A stretch of DNA of 49,240 nucleotides from Rugamonas violacea (GTDB taxonomy: Bacteria > Pseudomonadota > Gammaproteobacteria > Burkholderiales > Burkholderiaceae_D), in assembly GCF_016461825.1 (NCBI RefSeq), contig NZ_JAEMNU010000087.1, forward strand, positions 1 through 49,240, given 5' to 3'. Made by a program: the position numbers and the translations under genes. The notes below the pieces were generated by a model, which made no database searches, was not told the DNA's origin, and saw nothing but the letters and a program-made list of their open reading frames with translations. How positions within the stretch are numbered: position 1 is the first letter of the stretch; the number at the start of each line of letters is the position of its first letter. Of this stretch, positions 34,017 through 44,030 are shown in pieces.

Positions 34017-37000
34017 CTATTTCGGTCCCTTACCGCGTTTGGCGGGCTTCTTGTCGGGCCTCGGCGCCGAAGCCGAAGCCGGAGCCGGAGCCGCTGTCGA
34101 CGACGCCGGCGCCGGCGCGTTCTCGACCACCACCTCGACCTCCGGGGCCGGCGCCACCGGACGGCGCGGCTGCTGACCCAGCGCCGTGCTGCCGAGGCGC
34201 ACAGGATTGAGGTCGCTGCCATCGTCACAGTCGTGCAGCGTCGCGCCTGGATAGATGTTGCGCAGCTTGGCCAGCAGCGCCAGCACGATACGCAAGCGGT
34301 AGGACACCTCGACATAGGCGGCGTAGCGGTCGCCCAGCAAGGCCGCCACCAGCGCCGCCGTGCCGGCCTTGAAGCTCAGCCCCGCGCACAGCTGCACCGG
34401 GGTCGGCACGAACACGCTGAAATCGGCCGGCTGTTTGCCGGCCGCGATGTTGGTAACCATCCAGGTATCGAATTCCATTCCCCAGGCGACGGTGATGGCG
34501 GTGGCGCAGTGGCACAGCGCCGCCTTGATCGCGTCGTCCGCCACCACGGCCAGTGCGCCGGCCAGAATCGCCTGCACCCGATCCTGCACGCGCTCCGCGC
34601 TCCAGTTGAAGGGGGCGTTGGCATCCAGCCAGGCGCACCAGGCGTTCTCGAAGCGCTCGAACTGCCAGCCGTTCAGCACCACGGCGTGGAAGTGCGCCAG
34701 CATCAGCGCCTTCACCTTGGCGAACAGCGCCGCGTCCAACACCGTGCTGCAGGAGAAGTCGCCGGCGCTCGGCGTGGTCGCGAACAGCGCCTGCAGGGCC
34801 GCATCCAACGCGTCCGGCTGCCAGTAGTCCAGCGTCTTGTCGGCGTACCAGGTGTTGAACACCGCCGAAAAAGCCGTGTACAGCGCCTCGGCGCAGGCGC
34901 AGGCGGCCACGCTGCCGGGCCGCTGGCCGTCGCTGGTCAGGCCCTCGGTCTCCAACAGCATGGCCACCTCGGCCACCACCGCTTCGCACAGGTTGAGGAT
35001 GAAACCGTCGTTGCCGACCCAGCAGATCTTGGCCAGCAGATGCGCCGGCAGCTCCTGCTGGATGGTGCGGTCGGCAAAGCCGCGCAGCGCCAGATTGTCG
35101 TTGAACGGCGCGGTCCATCCCGGCATGACGAAGCTGAGGCGGAAAGAGTACGGATCGGCGTCGTCGCAACTGGTGCAACTGCCCTCGGTGCAGGGCGCGA
35201 TCAAGCCGTCGCCGGGGAACTTGGGCCGCAGCAGCAGGTGTTCGACCACGACTGCGCGCTGGTTGCTGCTCCACGACAGCAGCTCGTCCATCAAGGCGCG
35301 CGCTGCTGCAAGCGTGGCGAAGGTCTCGGGGCTGGCGCCCATCGGCTGCTCGCTCACGTCGCGCAGCCGCAGGAAGAACTGGTCGCCTTGTTTGACCAGA
35401 TGATAGGCCTCCGGCTGCGACAGGCGCGCGATCGTCGCGTTGTAGGCCAGCTGCTGCGCGGCGGCCGCGTCGGCCGCCGTGAACGGCGCGGCGAAGCTGC
35501 CGGCCAGCCAGCTGCGGCCCTGGCGGTCTTGCAGCGCATAGCCGCTGACCGTGACGGGCGCCGTCATGGTCCAGACGAAGTTCAGATCGGGATAGCCCAG
35601 CAACAGGCTGACGCGCAGCTTGATGCCGGCCACGTTGTCCGGCGCGCAGGGCTGGCGCGTATAGTCGAAGGCGCGGGCCCGGTCGCGGCTGATACGCGGA
35701 TAGCCGTCGAGGAAGCCGATCTTGTCGTCGATCAGCCGCGCCATGCCGGTCTGCACGCCGTTGGCGTCGGTCAGCAGCAACGCGTATTCGGCGAAGCTCT
35801 CGCCGAAGCGCGCCAGCAGATGGTCGAGGAAGCGGTTGCGGCGTTCCTGGAATTCGAGCGGCGTCTCCGTCATCATGTTCAGCTTGGGCGGCGTCAGGCC
35901 AAGCACCACCTGGCCATACGATTCGATCACGGCGCCGCTGAGCTGGTGGGCGAAGTAGCTGCGCGACTGCGCCGGATCGAGCGAAAACAGGTCCGCCGTG
36001 TGCTCCAGCTGGGCGCCGGCGTTGGCCAGCAGCTGTTCGAACACCATCAGGTAGGCCTGCAACTGCTTGGCCTGGGCCTGGCGCAGCGGCGCGGCGCTGG
36101 CCGGCAAACCGGCCCGGCCGATGCCGTAGGTCTGCGGGAAGCCATACTGCATCGGGTAGTAGTTGCCGAGCTGGCGGTAGGTCCCGGACGGCACCGGCAA
36201 GTCCAGCGGCGCGTTTTTGATCTTGCCGCGTTCGGCCTCGCCCTGCAGTTGCAGCAACGTGTCGGCCGCCTCGTCGGCGCGCGGCAGAAAAGGCAAGCCG
36301 TTCTTCATGAACAGGAAGCGCGAGCGCTTGAAGTACAGGCGCGGCTGGTGCAGCGCGCTGAGGTAGAGCTGCCAGGCCGCGCTGCCCTGGTTTGGATCGA
36401 ACACCAGCATACCGTTGTTGAGCGTGGGATCGGCGGCGCCCTTGACCAACTCGCCCGCCCGGTCGTACTTGGACAGCAGCAGGCTGCCCACCGCCACCAC
36501 GCCGTCGATGTCCATCAGCAGGTTGATGATGTCCGAGGTGCGCAGCACCGTCTTCAGGCCGGCGGCGGCCAGCTCGTCCGGCTTGAGGAAGCCGCTCTCC
36601 GGTATGGGGCCGTTGAAAATGTCTTCCACCGGCACGCCGCTATCGAGCATCTCCTGCAGGCTGTAGTGCAGCACGGGCGGATTGAAATACTGCTCGATGA
36701 GGAACCAGGCCTGCGCCTGCACCAGTTCGATGTCGGCGTCGGCCGCCACCGCCATGTCGGCGCACACCGCCACGTCCTCGATGCTGACGGTGGCGACGCG
36801 GCAGTAGTCCTCGTCCAGGTTGCGGTACAGCGCCAAGGTGCTCCAGCTGTCGGCCAGGGCCAGCGCCGCCTTGCGCACCTTGGCGCGGTAGCGCGCGATG
36901 GCGCCGCCCGAGCCGGCGTCCTGCAGCAGGTCACGCAGCGCCAACACGCTGGTCACGCCACGGGTCGGATTGTCGCTGAACAGGTGCAGCGCGACGCTGT

Positions 37001-37853
37001 CGATGCGCACCTTCACGGCAGCGGCCAGCTCGACCTCGAAGCCCAGATAGAAAACGCCGTTCCAGTGCTGGCGCAGATAGCGGTCGCGCCCGTCCTGGTC
37101 CAGACCGGGGTCGCTCATCACGTCGTAGATCTTGGTGGCGCCCAGCGACAGCAGCTTGACGGCCACCGTTGGCCCGGGAGCCAGAAAGGCCAGCCAGTCG
37201 GCCGGCCGGGCCAGCTCCCAGTCGGGGAAGCGCAGCTCCAGTTCCAGCGTGCGCGGCTTGGTATCGGCTCCGCTGACGGTCGCCTTCAGCTCCACCTTGG
37301 CGTCGTTCAGGTCACCCGATTCGGCGTCCGCCTCCAGTTCCAGCAGCACCTCGTACAGCCCCTGCACGTCGACGCGGCTGGCCGGTTTGGCGCCCGGCAT
37401 AGGCTTGGCGAAGCTGAACACCTGCTGGCCCAACTCGCACTGCGCGTAGTACACCACGTCGCAGGCGCACTGCTTGCAGAACACCCAGGCGTTGCGCACC
37501 GGCCCCAGACCGATCAACAGGCGGCGGAAGTCGTCCGGCGTGACCGGGTTGACGGTCAGGATTTGCCGCGCCGTGAAGAAGGACTGCAAGGGATACGGCT
37601 GCGCCGGATCGGCCGGCGGCGTGGCCGGCATCAGGATATCCTTGATGTCCCAGCCGTTGCGGTAGGCCAGCTCGGTGAGCATGAAGCACAGCTGTTCGAG
37701 GATGGTGATGCCCGGATCGTGGGCGTTGTAGTCGGTCCAAACGGCGCTCGACATCTGCTCGATGAAGCCGACGCCTTCGCGGCGCAGGCCGAAGAAGTCG
37801 GCCGCCGGCGTCAGCACCGGCTGGGCCGGAATGGTGATGGAATCGGCGCTCAT
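34017..37853 (-). CDS. eCIS baseplate protein (Afp12/Pvc12-like)
   Basis: A 1278-residue baseplate wedge component. The N-terminal signature is SSAVWTDYNAHDPGITILEQLCFMLTELAYRNGWDIKDIL (~35-75), a widespread motif of the second large baseplate protein in eCIS loci. It continues with large beta-rich and helical regions, including VVEHLLLRPKFPGDG (~860). The last ~60 residues are a low-complexity Pro/Ala-rich, Lys-ending tail (KKPAKRGKGPK) that looks disordered and positively charged, an unusual addition. The ATG at 37853 overlaps the previous gene by 4 bp (ATGA). It probably forms the wedge heterodimer with its upstream neighbour. Confidence 0.85.
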   Translation of the reverse strand: MSADSITIPAQPVLTPAADFFGLRREGVGFIEQMSSAVWTDYNAHDPGITILEQLCFMLTELAYRNGWDIKDILMPATPPADPAQPYPLQSFFTARQILTVNPVTPDDFRRLLIGLGPVRNAWVFCKQCACDVVYYAQCELGQQVFSFAKPMPGAKPASRVDVQGLYEVLLELEADAESGDLNDAKVELKATVSGADTKPRTLELELRFPDWELARPADWLAFLAPGPTVAVKLLSLGATKIYDVMSDPGLDQDGRDRYLRQHWNGVFYLGFEVELAAAVKVRIDSVALHLFSDNPTRGVTSVLALRDLLQDAGSGGAIARYRAKVRKAALALADSWSTLALYRNLDEDYCRVATVSIEDVAVCADMAVAADADIELVQAQAWFLIEQYFNPPVLHYSLQEMLDSGVPVEDIFNGPIPESGFLKPDELAAAGLKTVLRTSDIINLLMDIDGVVAVGSLLLSKYDRAGELVKGAADPTLNNGMLVFDPNQGSAAWQLYLSALHQPRLYFKRSRFLFMKNGLPFLPRADEAADTLLQLQGEAERGKIKNAPLDLPVPSGTYRQLGNYYPMQYGFPQTYGIGRAGLPASAAPLRQAQAKQLQAYLMVFEQLLANAGAQLEHTADLFSLDPAQSRSYFAHQLSGAVIESYGQVVLGLTPPKLNMMTETPLEFQERRNRFLDHLLARFGESFAEYALLLTDANGVQTGMARLIDDKIGFLDGYPRISRDRARAFDYTRQPCAPDNVAGIKLRVSLLLGYPDLNFVWTMTAPVTVSGYALQDRQGRSWLAGSFAAPFTAADAAAAQQLAYNATIARLSQPEAYHLVKQGDQFFLRLRDVSEQPMGASPETFATLAAARALMDELLSWSSNQRAVVVEHLLLRPKFPGDGLIAPCTEGSCTSCDDADPYSFRLSFVMPGWTAPFNDNLALRGFADRTIQQELPAHLLAKICWVGNDGFILNLCEAVVAEVAMLLETEGLTSDGQRPGSVAACACAEALYTAFSAVFNTWYADKTLDYWQPDALDAALQALFATTPSAGDFSCSTVLDAALFAKVKALMLAHFHAVVLNGWQFERFENAWCAWLDANAPFNWSAERVQDRVQAILAGALAVVADDAIKAALCHCATAITVAWGMEFDTWMVTNIAAGKQPADFSVFVPTPVQLCAGLSFKAGTAALVAALLGDRYAAYVEVSYRLRIVLALLAKLRNIYPGATLHDCDDGSDLNPVRLGSTALGQQPRRPVAPAPEVEVVVENAPAPASSTAAPAPASASAPRPDKKPAKRGKGPK

Positions 37854-40800
37854 GATGCCTCGCAGGGGCAGTGTTCGGCGGCGCCCGCCAGTGCCAGCGG
37901 ATGCAGCACCTCAATGGCGTGGCGCACGGCCGGCACCGACACCAGGATGGAGACCGCCAGCGAGCCGCCGACCATGGCCAGGTCGACCGTGCCGGCCACC
38001 CCGTCAATGTCGTGGAACAGCTTGAAGTCGCTGACATAGTCGACGTAGGGCCGCTCCTCGACGAAATTGATCAGCACCGATTTGTAGACCTTGCCGCCGA
38101 ACGAGGGGGCGGCGCCGCCCGGGAAGGCCCACGGCGACAGGAAGCGGGTGATCTCCTCGCGCAGCTGCTTGACGTAGAAAGTCTCGTCGAAACCGTCGCG
38201 CAGACCTACCTTGAAGTCCAGGCGGACCTCCTCGAACTTCGGATTGCGCACGTGCAGGCGGACGAAACAGCCGCTGCGCTGACGCAGGAAGGCGTCCACT
38301 TGCTGCAGCAGGTCCAGGCTGGTGAACGGCCGCAAGGGGTCGCGCAGGTTCTGAAATTGCTGGTTCGGTACCGTGACGATGGTGACGTGACCGGGCGCCA
38401 GCTCGCGGTAGATGCCGCCCGGACCCGGCGCCGGCTCGTACTGCGTGTGGTTCAGGCACTTGACCTTGTAAATTTGCGGGAAGGCCTCCAGCACCAGGTG
38501 CTCGTAGTCCCACAGCGCGATGGCGCGGTCCTTGTGGCGCAGACGCTCGCTGACGCGCGTGTAAAAATCCCCGGCCGCCTCGGCGCCGCGTCCGCCGAAG
38601 CTGGCGAAGGGTTGGCTGAGCTGCTTGACGGCGGCGTCCGGCACGGCCAGCTTGGTGACCACGCCGGCCGGCAGCACCGTCGCGGCGAAGGCCGGATCGT
38701 TGCCCTGGTCGGCGAACTGCGCCTCCAGCGCCTGCGCCGCCACCATCAGCAGCCGGCAGACGGCGTCCACCTTGCTCGCCACGGCCAAACGTATCCAATG
38801 CATGCCGGGCGCCAGCAAGATGTTGTCGGCGTTGGCGTCGCGCGGCACGCTCAACGTGACGATGCCGGAGGCGAGCAGCCCGGCGGTGCCGTCGCCCACC
38901 TCGTTGCCGGCGAAGGCCACCCACTCGTTGCGGCGCAGGTAGCTCCACTGGATATGCTGCGGCGGCTTGGGCGTCTGCGGATCGGCGGTGCCGGCCACCA
39001 CCTGCATCAGCAGCGCCAGGTTCTGCGGCGGTTTCAGGCCGGCCACGCCAATGTAGAACTCGCCACCGCTCTCGACACCCGAGTCGACGCTGTGGAAGGC
39101 GAACTGCGGCAGCAAGCAGACCTTGTGCGCGCTATTCAACAGCGGATGCTGCTCGGCCTGGCCGAACGGCGCGATATGGAAGAAGCGGGCCTGGCGCAAC
39201 TTGAAGGCGGCTGCGTCGGCGCTGTCGAGGGTGATGGTCTGGCTGGCCGTGTAGTCCATCGTCAGCGCGGCCATCACCGGCGCCACCGGCTGGGGCGTTG
39301 GTTGCGTCGTCGTTTTACCGTGCAAAAAATCGATCAATGCCGTTTGATAGGCGGCCTGGCCCAGGTCGGCGTTCAGGCGCAGGCGCAGATATCCCTGGCG
39401 CGAGTCGTTGCCGTAGAACTCGGGCGGCGACAGGTCGGGCGCCTCGCGCAGCGTCAGGTTCAGGCCGGCAGTCAGGGGCAGCGACTCGACGCCGATGGAG
39501 ATTCCCGACATCAAGGCCAGCTGCCATTGTCCGGCGACCAGATAGTCGACGCTGGCGGTCGGCGTGGCGCTAGTTGGATACACCACCGCTTTGGATTGCC
39601 AGTCGATCCGCACTGTGGCCGCGTCCAATTTTTTCTGGAACAGCTCGCGCGCGCCAATCACCAGCTTGCTGTTGACGGCGGGCAGAGCACCAAACGGCTG
39701 GAAGGGTTTGGAGGTGTCGACCGGGCCGAAGTCGTTCGACACGCTGAGCGTCTTCACGCCGACCACGTCGACCGTCAGCGCGCACTGGCGCAACAGCACG
39801 TCCTGCAGCCGGGCGTAGGGATAGTCGGCGTCGGGCCGCTGGCGCAGCAGCACCTGCAGCACCGGCAGCTGGACGCCGAAGCGCGCGCCGTGCACCTTCT
39901 CTTGATAAGCGACGATGGCCGGGTCGGCGCCGTTCAGGTGCAGGCTCAGATGCAGCACGCCGGCCTCCATCCGCCAGTGGTCGGGCGCCTTCTCCAGCCA
40001 GCCTGCGGCGGTGCTGAGCAGGCAGACCGCGTCTGCCGCCAAGTCGCCGGACGGCCCCGGCCCCGCCAGCGTCAGGCGCAGGTCGATGCTGCGCTCGCCC
40101 TCGGCCAGCAGCAGGTAATGCGAGGCGACGGCGAAACCCAGCGTGGCGTTGGGCATGCGGATCTGCGCCAGCGCGCCATCGGCGAAGATCTTGTTGTGGA
40201 AGGGATGCCAGGACGGCTGCTCCGGCGTCAACGGCGCGCCCAGGCCGTCGCTGGAATTGGCCACCGGCGAGGCGTACAGGCGGCCGGCGTCATGCCCGCC
40301 AGCGCCGGCCACCGGCTCGGCGTCGTGCCGGTAGACGGTTTGCAGCGACGCCACGCTGGCCTGGTTGAGCACCGTGTCGCGGCTCAGCGCGAAAAAGGCG
40401 TCCTTGCCCTTGGCGTCCTTGCCGGCCTTGACCAGCGTACCCTCGGCCAGCAAATGGGCCGGCACCACCTTGGCCAGCTCGCCCAGCAGGTGTACATGGC
40501 CGGGCTGGGCGCCCTTCTCTTTCAGGCGCAGCACCTCGCGGTAGTAGAAGTCCAGATGGCGCGCGGTCAGCGTGTTCGACTCGGCGCGCACGCGCTCGAA
40601 CAGGCGTAGGAAGGCGAGGAACAAGCCGTAGTGCGGCTCGTGGCTGTCGCGCGCGGTGAAGCTGGCCTCCAGCGCCTCGGCCGCCGTGCCCACCGTGCGG
40701 GCGTAGACCTTGAGGAAGCGCTCGAAGATCGAGGTGAACAGGTTGTGCGTGGCGATGTGGTTGACGCGGCTGAACAAGGTGGTGCCGCTGCCGTAGACGC

Positions 40801-41524
40801 CGGTGTCCGGATACAGCAGCAGATTGTCCAGGTTGACCAAATACTGCGGCCAGGTGGTGGCGGCGTCGTCGGCGATCCAGTCGGACGACAGCGGCCGGCC
40901 GGCCGTCTGCAACGCCTGCGGCAGCGTGTAGGCGGCGCCAAGGATGTCGAAGGCCGGCGCCGCCTCGGTCAGATACGGCCCGGCCGGCGGTGGCGAGGCG
41001 GCCAGCAGGCCGTCGCGGTGGTACAGCAGCAGCGACTTCAAGGCCGGCGCCAGCTGGCGGCGGATCAGGTTTTGCAGCTGCGCTTTCAAGGGCAGCTCGC
41101 TCGGCAGGCCCAGCGCCAGTTGGTCCAGCTGGGCCGCCAGGGTGGCGGCGCTGCCGAACAATTGGCCCAGGTTCAGGCGCAGGCCGGCCAGGTCGGCGTC
41201 GTTGTCGAGCTGGTTGAGGAAGTCGAAGTTGGACTTGATGCCGGCCTTGTAGAAGGCGACGTCCTGTACCGACGCCACCGCCAGTTGCACCGAGACGTCG
41301 CTGCTGAAGAAGGGCTGCCAGTCGCCGGCGTCGAGGTTTTTCTCGTTGAAGAAGCGCAGATAGGCCGAGTAGGCGCGGGCGAAGATCATCCGGTGCGCCG
41401 GGCCGTGCTGGTCGACCGGCGCGAACTCGGGCGCCAGCGCCGCCAGTTGGCGCTGCGCCTGGCTAAGGCCCTCGCGCACCAGCATGAGCGGATCGGTGTT
41501 GTGCGTGCAGTCGTTGAGCGGCAT
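37850..41524 (-). CDS. eCIS baseplate protein (Afp11/Pvc11-like, gp6-type wedge)
   Basis: A 1224-residue protein, the first of two large wedge proteins that surround the spike and connect to the sheath. It starts with a helical N-terminus (DPLMLVREGLSQAQRQLAALAPEFAPVD). Long beta-rich portions follow, with HLDFYYREVLRLKEKGAQPGHVHLLGELAK near residue 325. The C-terminal baseplate-J-like segment has RLRHKDRAIALWDYEHLVLEAFPQIYKVKCLNHT (~1000) and FVRLHVRNPKFEEVRLDFKVGLRDGFD. WDYEHLVL and PKFEEV are recurrent in eCIS baseplate proteins. It ends by overlapping the next gene (ATGA). Its start lies 13 bp after the gp25 gene. Confidence 0.87.
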   Translation of the reverse strand: MPLNDCTHNTDPLMLVREGLSQAQRQLAALAPEFAPVDQHGPAHRMIFARAYSAYLRFFNEKNLDAGDWQPFFSSDVSVQLAVASVQDVAFYKAGIKSNFDFLNQLDNDADLAGLRLNLGQLFGSAATLAAQLDQLALGLPSELPLKAQLQNLIRRQLAPALKSLLLYHRDGLLAASPPPAGPYLTEAAPAFDILGAAYTLPQALQTAGRPLSSDWIADDAATTWPQYLVNLDNLLLYPDTGVYGSGTTLFSRVNHIATHNLFTSIFERFLKVYARTVGTAAEALEASFTARDSHEPHYGLFLAFLRLFERVRAESNTLTARHLDFYYREVLRLKEKGAQPGHVHLLGELAKVVPAHLLAEGTLVKAGKDAKGKDAFFALSRDTVLNQASVASLQTVYRHDAEPVAGAGGHDAGRLYASPVANSSDGLGAPLTPEQPSWHPFHNKIFADGALAQIRMPNATLGFAVASHYLLLAEGERSIDLRLTLAGPGPSGDLAADAVCLLSTAAGWLEKAPDHWRMEAGVLHLSLHLNGADPAIVAYQEKVHGARFGVQLPVLQVLLRQRPDADYPYARLQDVLLRQCALTVDVVGVKTLSVSNDFGPVDTSKPFQPFGALPAVNSKLVIGARELFQKKLDAATVRIDWQSKAVVYPTSATPTASVDYLVAGQWQLALMSGISIGVESLPLTAGLNLTLREAPDLSPPEFYGNDSRQGYLRLRLNADLGQAAYQTALIDFLHGKTTTQPTPQPVAPVMAALTMDYTASQTITLDSADAAAFKLRQARFFHIAPFGQAEQHPLLNSAHKVCLLPQFAFHSVDSGVESGGEFYIGVAGLKPPQNLALLMQVVAGTADPQTPKPPQHIQWSYLRRNEWVAFAGNEVGDGTAGLLASGIVTLSVPRDANADNILLAPGMHWIRLAVASKVDAVCRLLMVAAQALEAQFADQGNDPAFAATVLPAGVVTKLAVPDAAVKQLSQPFASFGGRGAEAAGDFYTRVSERLRHKDRAIALWDYEHLVLEAFPQIYKVKCLNHTQYEPAPGPGGIYRELAPGHVTIVTVPNQQFQNLRDPLRPFTSLDLLQQVDAFLRQRSGCFVRLHVRNPKFEEVRLDFKVGLRDGFDETFYVKQLREEITRFLSPWAFPGGAAPSFGGKVYKSVLINFVEERPYVDYVSDFKLFHDIDGVAGTVDLAMVGGSLAVSILVSVPAVRHAIEVLHPLALAGAAEHCPCEAS

Positions 41525-41537
41525 CCGGGCACCCGCG

Positions 41538-41972
41538 CTATGGCAAGAGGTTCACCGTGGTGGTGAGGTTGATGTCGGTGCCTTCCAGTTTGTAGAACGG
41601 GAAGACGAAGTTGAAGCGCGAGTTGGTGGCCTTGACCATGTACACCACCTCGATCAGGATCAGTCCCTCCAGTTCGCGGCTGTCGTCCAGCCGCACCGTC
41701 TCGATCTCAATGCGCGGCTCGAAATACAGGATGGCGGTTTGCACCTTGTCGGCCATCAGCGTCTTCAGGCGCGTGTCCAGGCTCTCGAAGACCAGCTCGT
41801 CGAGGTTGCAGCCGTACTGCGGCAGCATGGTCCGCTCGCCCAGCGCGGTGGTCAGCAGGATCTCCAGGCTGGAGGCGATGTCGGCCTCGTCCTCCAGCAT
41901 GTCGACGCCGGCGCGGACGCGGTTGAAGGTGGGCGGAAAGCTCCAGCCACGCCCCAGGTATTCGCGGCGCAT
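41538..41972 (-). CDS. eCIS baseplate wedge protein, gp25-like (Afp9)
   Basis: A 144-residue protein of the gp25/TssE family that primes sheath assembly at the baseplate. It has the conserved EILLTTALGERTMLPQYGCNLDELVFE (residues ~38-64) containing the EPR-like gp25 core (here GERTMLPQYG), then a beta-sheet-rich end. The size is standard. It starts 2 bp after the PAAR gene's stop and is followed 13 bp on by the first large baseplate gene, as in Afp and PVC loci. Confidence 0.92.
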   Translation of the reverse strand: MRREYLGRGWSFPPTFNRVRAGVDMLEDEADIASSLEILLTTALGERTMLPQYGCNLDELVFESLDTRLKTLMADKVQTAILYFEPRIEIETVRLDDSRELEGLILIEVVYMVKATNSRFNFVFPFYKLEGTDINLTTTVNLLP

Positions 41973-41974
41973 GT

Positions 41975-42244
41975 TCAGCCTCCGATCAACACATTGGGCG
42001 CGCCGGGGCCGACCACCGCGCCACCGCCGCCGGTCAGGTCGGCCAGGCGGGCCGCCGGCATGCCGCCGATCAGCACCGTCATCGAACCCTTGACGATGGC
42101 GTCGGCGCCGCAGCTGTCGCCCACCCGCGCCGCCGGCAGGCCGCCGATCAGCACCGTCGGCGCCCCCGGCGGAATGATGGGCACCGGCGCGCCAAAGGTG
42201 GCCGTGCTGACGATCATGTCGCTTACCCGCGCTGCTGGCAGCAT
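41975..42244 (-). CDS. PAAR-repeat spike tip protein (Afp10)
   Basis: An 89-residue PAAR protein that sharpens the tip of the spike. The PAAR signature occurs as LPAARVSD at the N-terminus, GLPAARVGDSCG in the middle and GMPAARLADLTGGGG near the end, with IGG turns between, typical of the cone-shaped fold. There is no C-terminal toxin extension. The start has a strong ribosome site (GGGAGGG, 4 bp before ATG), and the ATG lies in a perfect 14-bp palindrome (42237-42250). Confidence 0.93.
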   Translation of the reverse strand: MLPAARVSDMIVSTATFGAPVPIIPPGAPTVLIGGLPAARVGDSCGADAIVKGSMTVLIGGMPAARLADLTGGGGAVVGPGAPNVLIGG

Positions 42245-42263
42245 GCTGCCCTCCCGTGTTCGC

Positions 42264-44030
42264 TCAGTTAATCTGCACCATGCCGCCCTGCACCACCACC
42301 GTCGCGCTGCCCTTCACCGTGGTGCTGGCGCCGGACATTTCGGCGCTCGACGTGCCGGCCGCCTTGAAGCCGGCGCTGGCTTTGAGCTCGACGTTGACGC
42401 CATCGAGCTTGATATCCTTGGCCGCCTTCAGCACCAGGTCCTTGCTGCTCTCGATCTTGATGCCGCTGTCGTCGAGCGTGATCTTGTTGCCGTTCTGGTC
42501 CTCCAGCACGATGCCCTTGGCGTCCTCCGACAGGGTGATGCGATTGCCGGCCGGCGTCTCCAGCAGCGCGCTCTTCTTGTCGTCGTCGAACAGCAGGCGC
42601 AGCTTGGCGCGGCTGACGTAACCCTTCTTGTCGTTCTTGTCGGCGATCGGCTCGGGCGCCGCCTTGGCGCTGCTGTGGCACATGCCCAGCACCACCGGGT
42701 GGCGCGGATCGCTGTCGAGAAAACCCACCACCACCTCGTCGCCCACCTCGGGACGGAAGAAGGTGCCGCGCTCCTTGCCGGCGTCCAGACAGGCGATGCG
42801 GCTCCACACGCCGTCGGTCGAATTGTCGGCGAACGGCAGCCGCACGGCGATGCGCTCCTCGTGCGCCGGATCGCCCTCCAGCGCGCTGACCACGCCGATC
42901 TGCAAGCCGCTGACGGCGGGCAGCAGGCCGGACGCCGGCAAGGGCCGCAGATTGGCCGCCGCCGCGAACTGCTGCGACGCCAGGCCGAACTGCACGTCGG
43001 TCTCCCAATTGCCGCCGACCACACTGTGGCGCACGCCGGAGACATACAGCTTGCCCTCGAAGCGCCGGCCGACGCCCTTCAACTCCATCACATCGCCCGG
43101 CTTGACGGCCGCCAGCCCCTGGCAGCGGGCGCGCCCGCGCACCTTGGCCAGACGCTCGCGCTGCAGCTGGGCGTCGGCCCAGGCTTGCAGCTCGCCCTGC
43201 CCCAGCTGGCCGCCGTGGCGCAGCAGCAGCGCGCTGCCGGCCGCCACCTTGGCCAGATCGGCCGCCTGCAGATTGCCGCTGGAGCCGGCCTGGCCCTCGC
43301 TGGCTTCGGCCACCAGCAGCTTCTGGTCGGCCGCGCTCCAACTGCTGGCGTGCACCGCCTTGCTCTGGCTGCGCGCGTCGATCTCCGCATCCAACTCGAT
43401 CAGGCTGGCGCCGAAGGCCACGCTGAGCACCGCCGCCGCGCCGGTGGCCGGCTTCATCACCTTGACCTTGCCGTCGTCGACCAGCACCACCATGCCGTTG
43501 GCTTCGGCCCGGCACAGCACGAAGTCCCAGTCGGTGGCTTGGTACTGCACCAGCTCCTCCAACGCCGCGCCGGTCGACGCGACGTCGTGCTGCAAACCAT
43601 GCGCGCCGACCAGTTGTTCGATGATTTCGCTGTCGGTCTTGGCCTGGAAGTGGCGGGTGGCCGGCTCGGTGCTCATCTTCACCGCCGTGTCGCGGCAGTC
43701 GATCAGCAACTGGCTGGAGTTCTTGCGCACGCGCAGGCTGTGCTTGACGATCACGCCCTTGAACACGGTCTCGCTCTTGGCCTGGTAGCCCAGCTTGATC
43801 TCGATCTGTTTGCCGGGGATGAACTGATCGGCCTCGCTGGCTTGGAAGGTGGACTGCGCAGCATCACCGTCGCGCAGCTCGATCGTCGCCGTCGGAATGC
43901 GGTTCAATTCGCGCCCAACGTCCAGCGCCAAAACATGGAACTGGCCCGACACGTCCTTGCCCTCGACCAGCAGGGCGAAGGTGCAAACGTCGGCCGAGAT
44001 GCTGCCCGGCGTGCTGGCGCCGTCGTTCAT
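42264..44030 (-). CDS. VgrG-like spike protein (Afp8)
   Basis: A 588-residue trimeric spike fused from gp27-like and gp5-like parts. The N-terminal gp27-like domains (~1-370) include QIEIKLGYQAKSETVFKGVIVKHSLRVRK and QATDWDFVLCRAEANGMVVL. An OB-fold (~385-460) contains RIAVRLPFADNSTDGVWSRIACLDAG and FRPEVGDEVVVGFLDSDPRHPVVLG. A triple beta-helix-like end follows (~480-588), with repeated short strands (ITLSEDAKGIVLEDQNGNKITLDDSGIKIESSKDLVLKA). No effector domain is attached. Its ATG overlaps the LysM gene by 4 bp, which fixes the start even though the frame is open further upstream. Confidence 0.93.
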   Translation of the reverse strand: MNDGASTPGSISADVCTFALLVEGKDVSGQFHVLALDVGRELNRIPTATIELRDGDAAQSTFQASEADQFIPGKQIEIKLGYQAKSETVFKGVIVKHSLRVRKNSSQLLIDCRDTAVKMSTEPATRHFQAKTDSEIIEQLVGAHGLQHDVASTGAALEELVQYQATDWDFVLCRAEANGMVVLVDDGKVKVMKPATGAAAVLSVAFGASLIELDAEIDARSQSKAVHASSWSAADQKLLVAEASEGQAGSSGNLQAADLAKVAAGSALLLRHGGQLGQGELQAWADAQLQRERLAKVRGRARCQGLAAVKPGDVMELKGVGRRFEGKLYVSGVRHSVVGGNWETDVQFGLASQQFAAAANLRPLPASGLLPAVSGLQIGVVSALEGDPAHEERIAVRLPFADNSTDGVWSRIACLDAGKERGTFFRPEVGDEVVVGFLDSDPRHPVVLGMCHSSAKAAPEPIADKNDKKGYVSRAKLRLLFDDDKKSALLETPAGNRITLSEDAKGIVLEDQNGNKITLDDSGIKIESSKDLVLKAAKDIKLDGVNVELKASAGFKAAGTSSAEMSGASTTVKGSATVVVQGGMVQIN

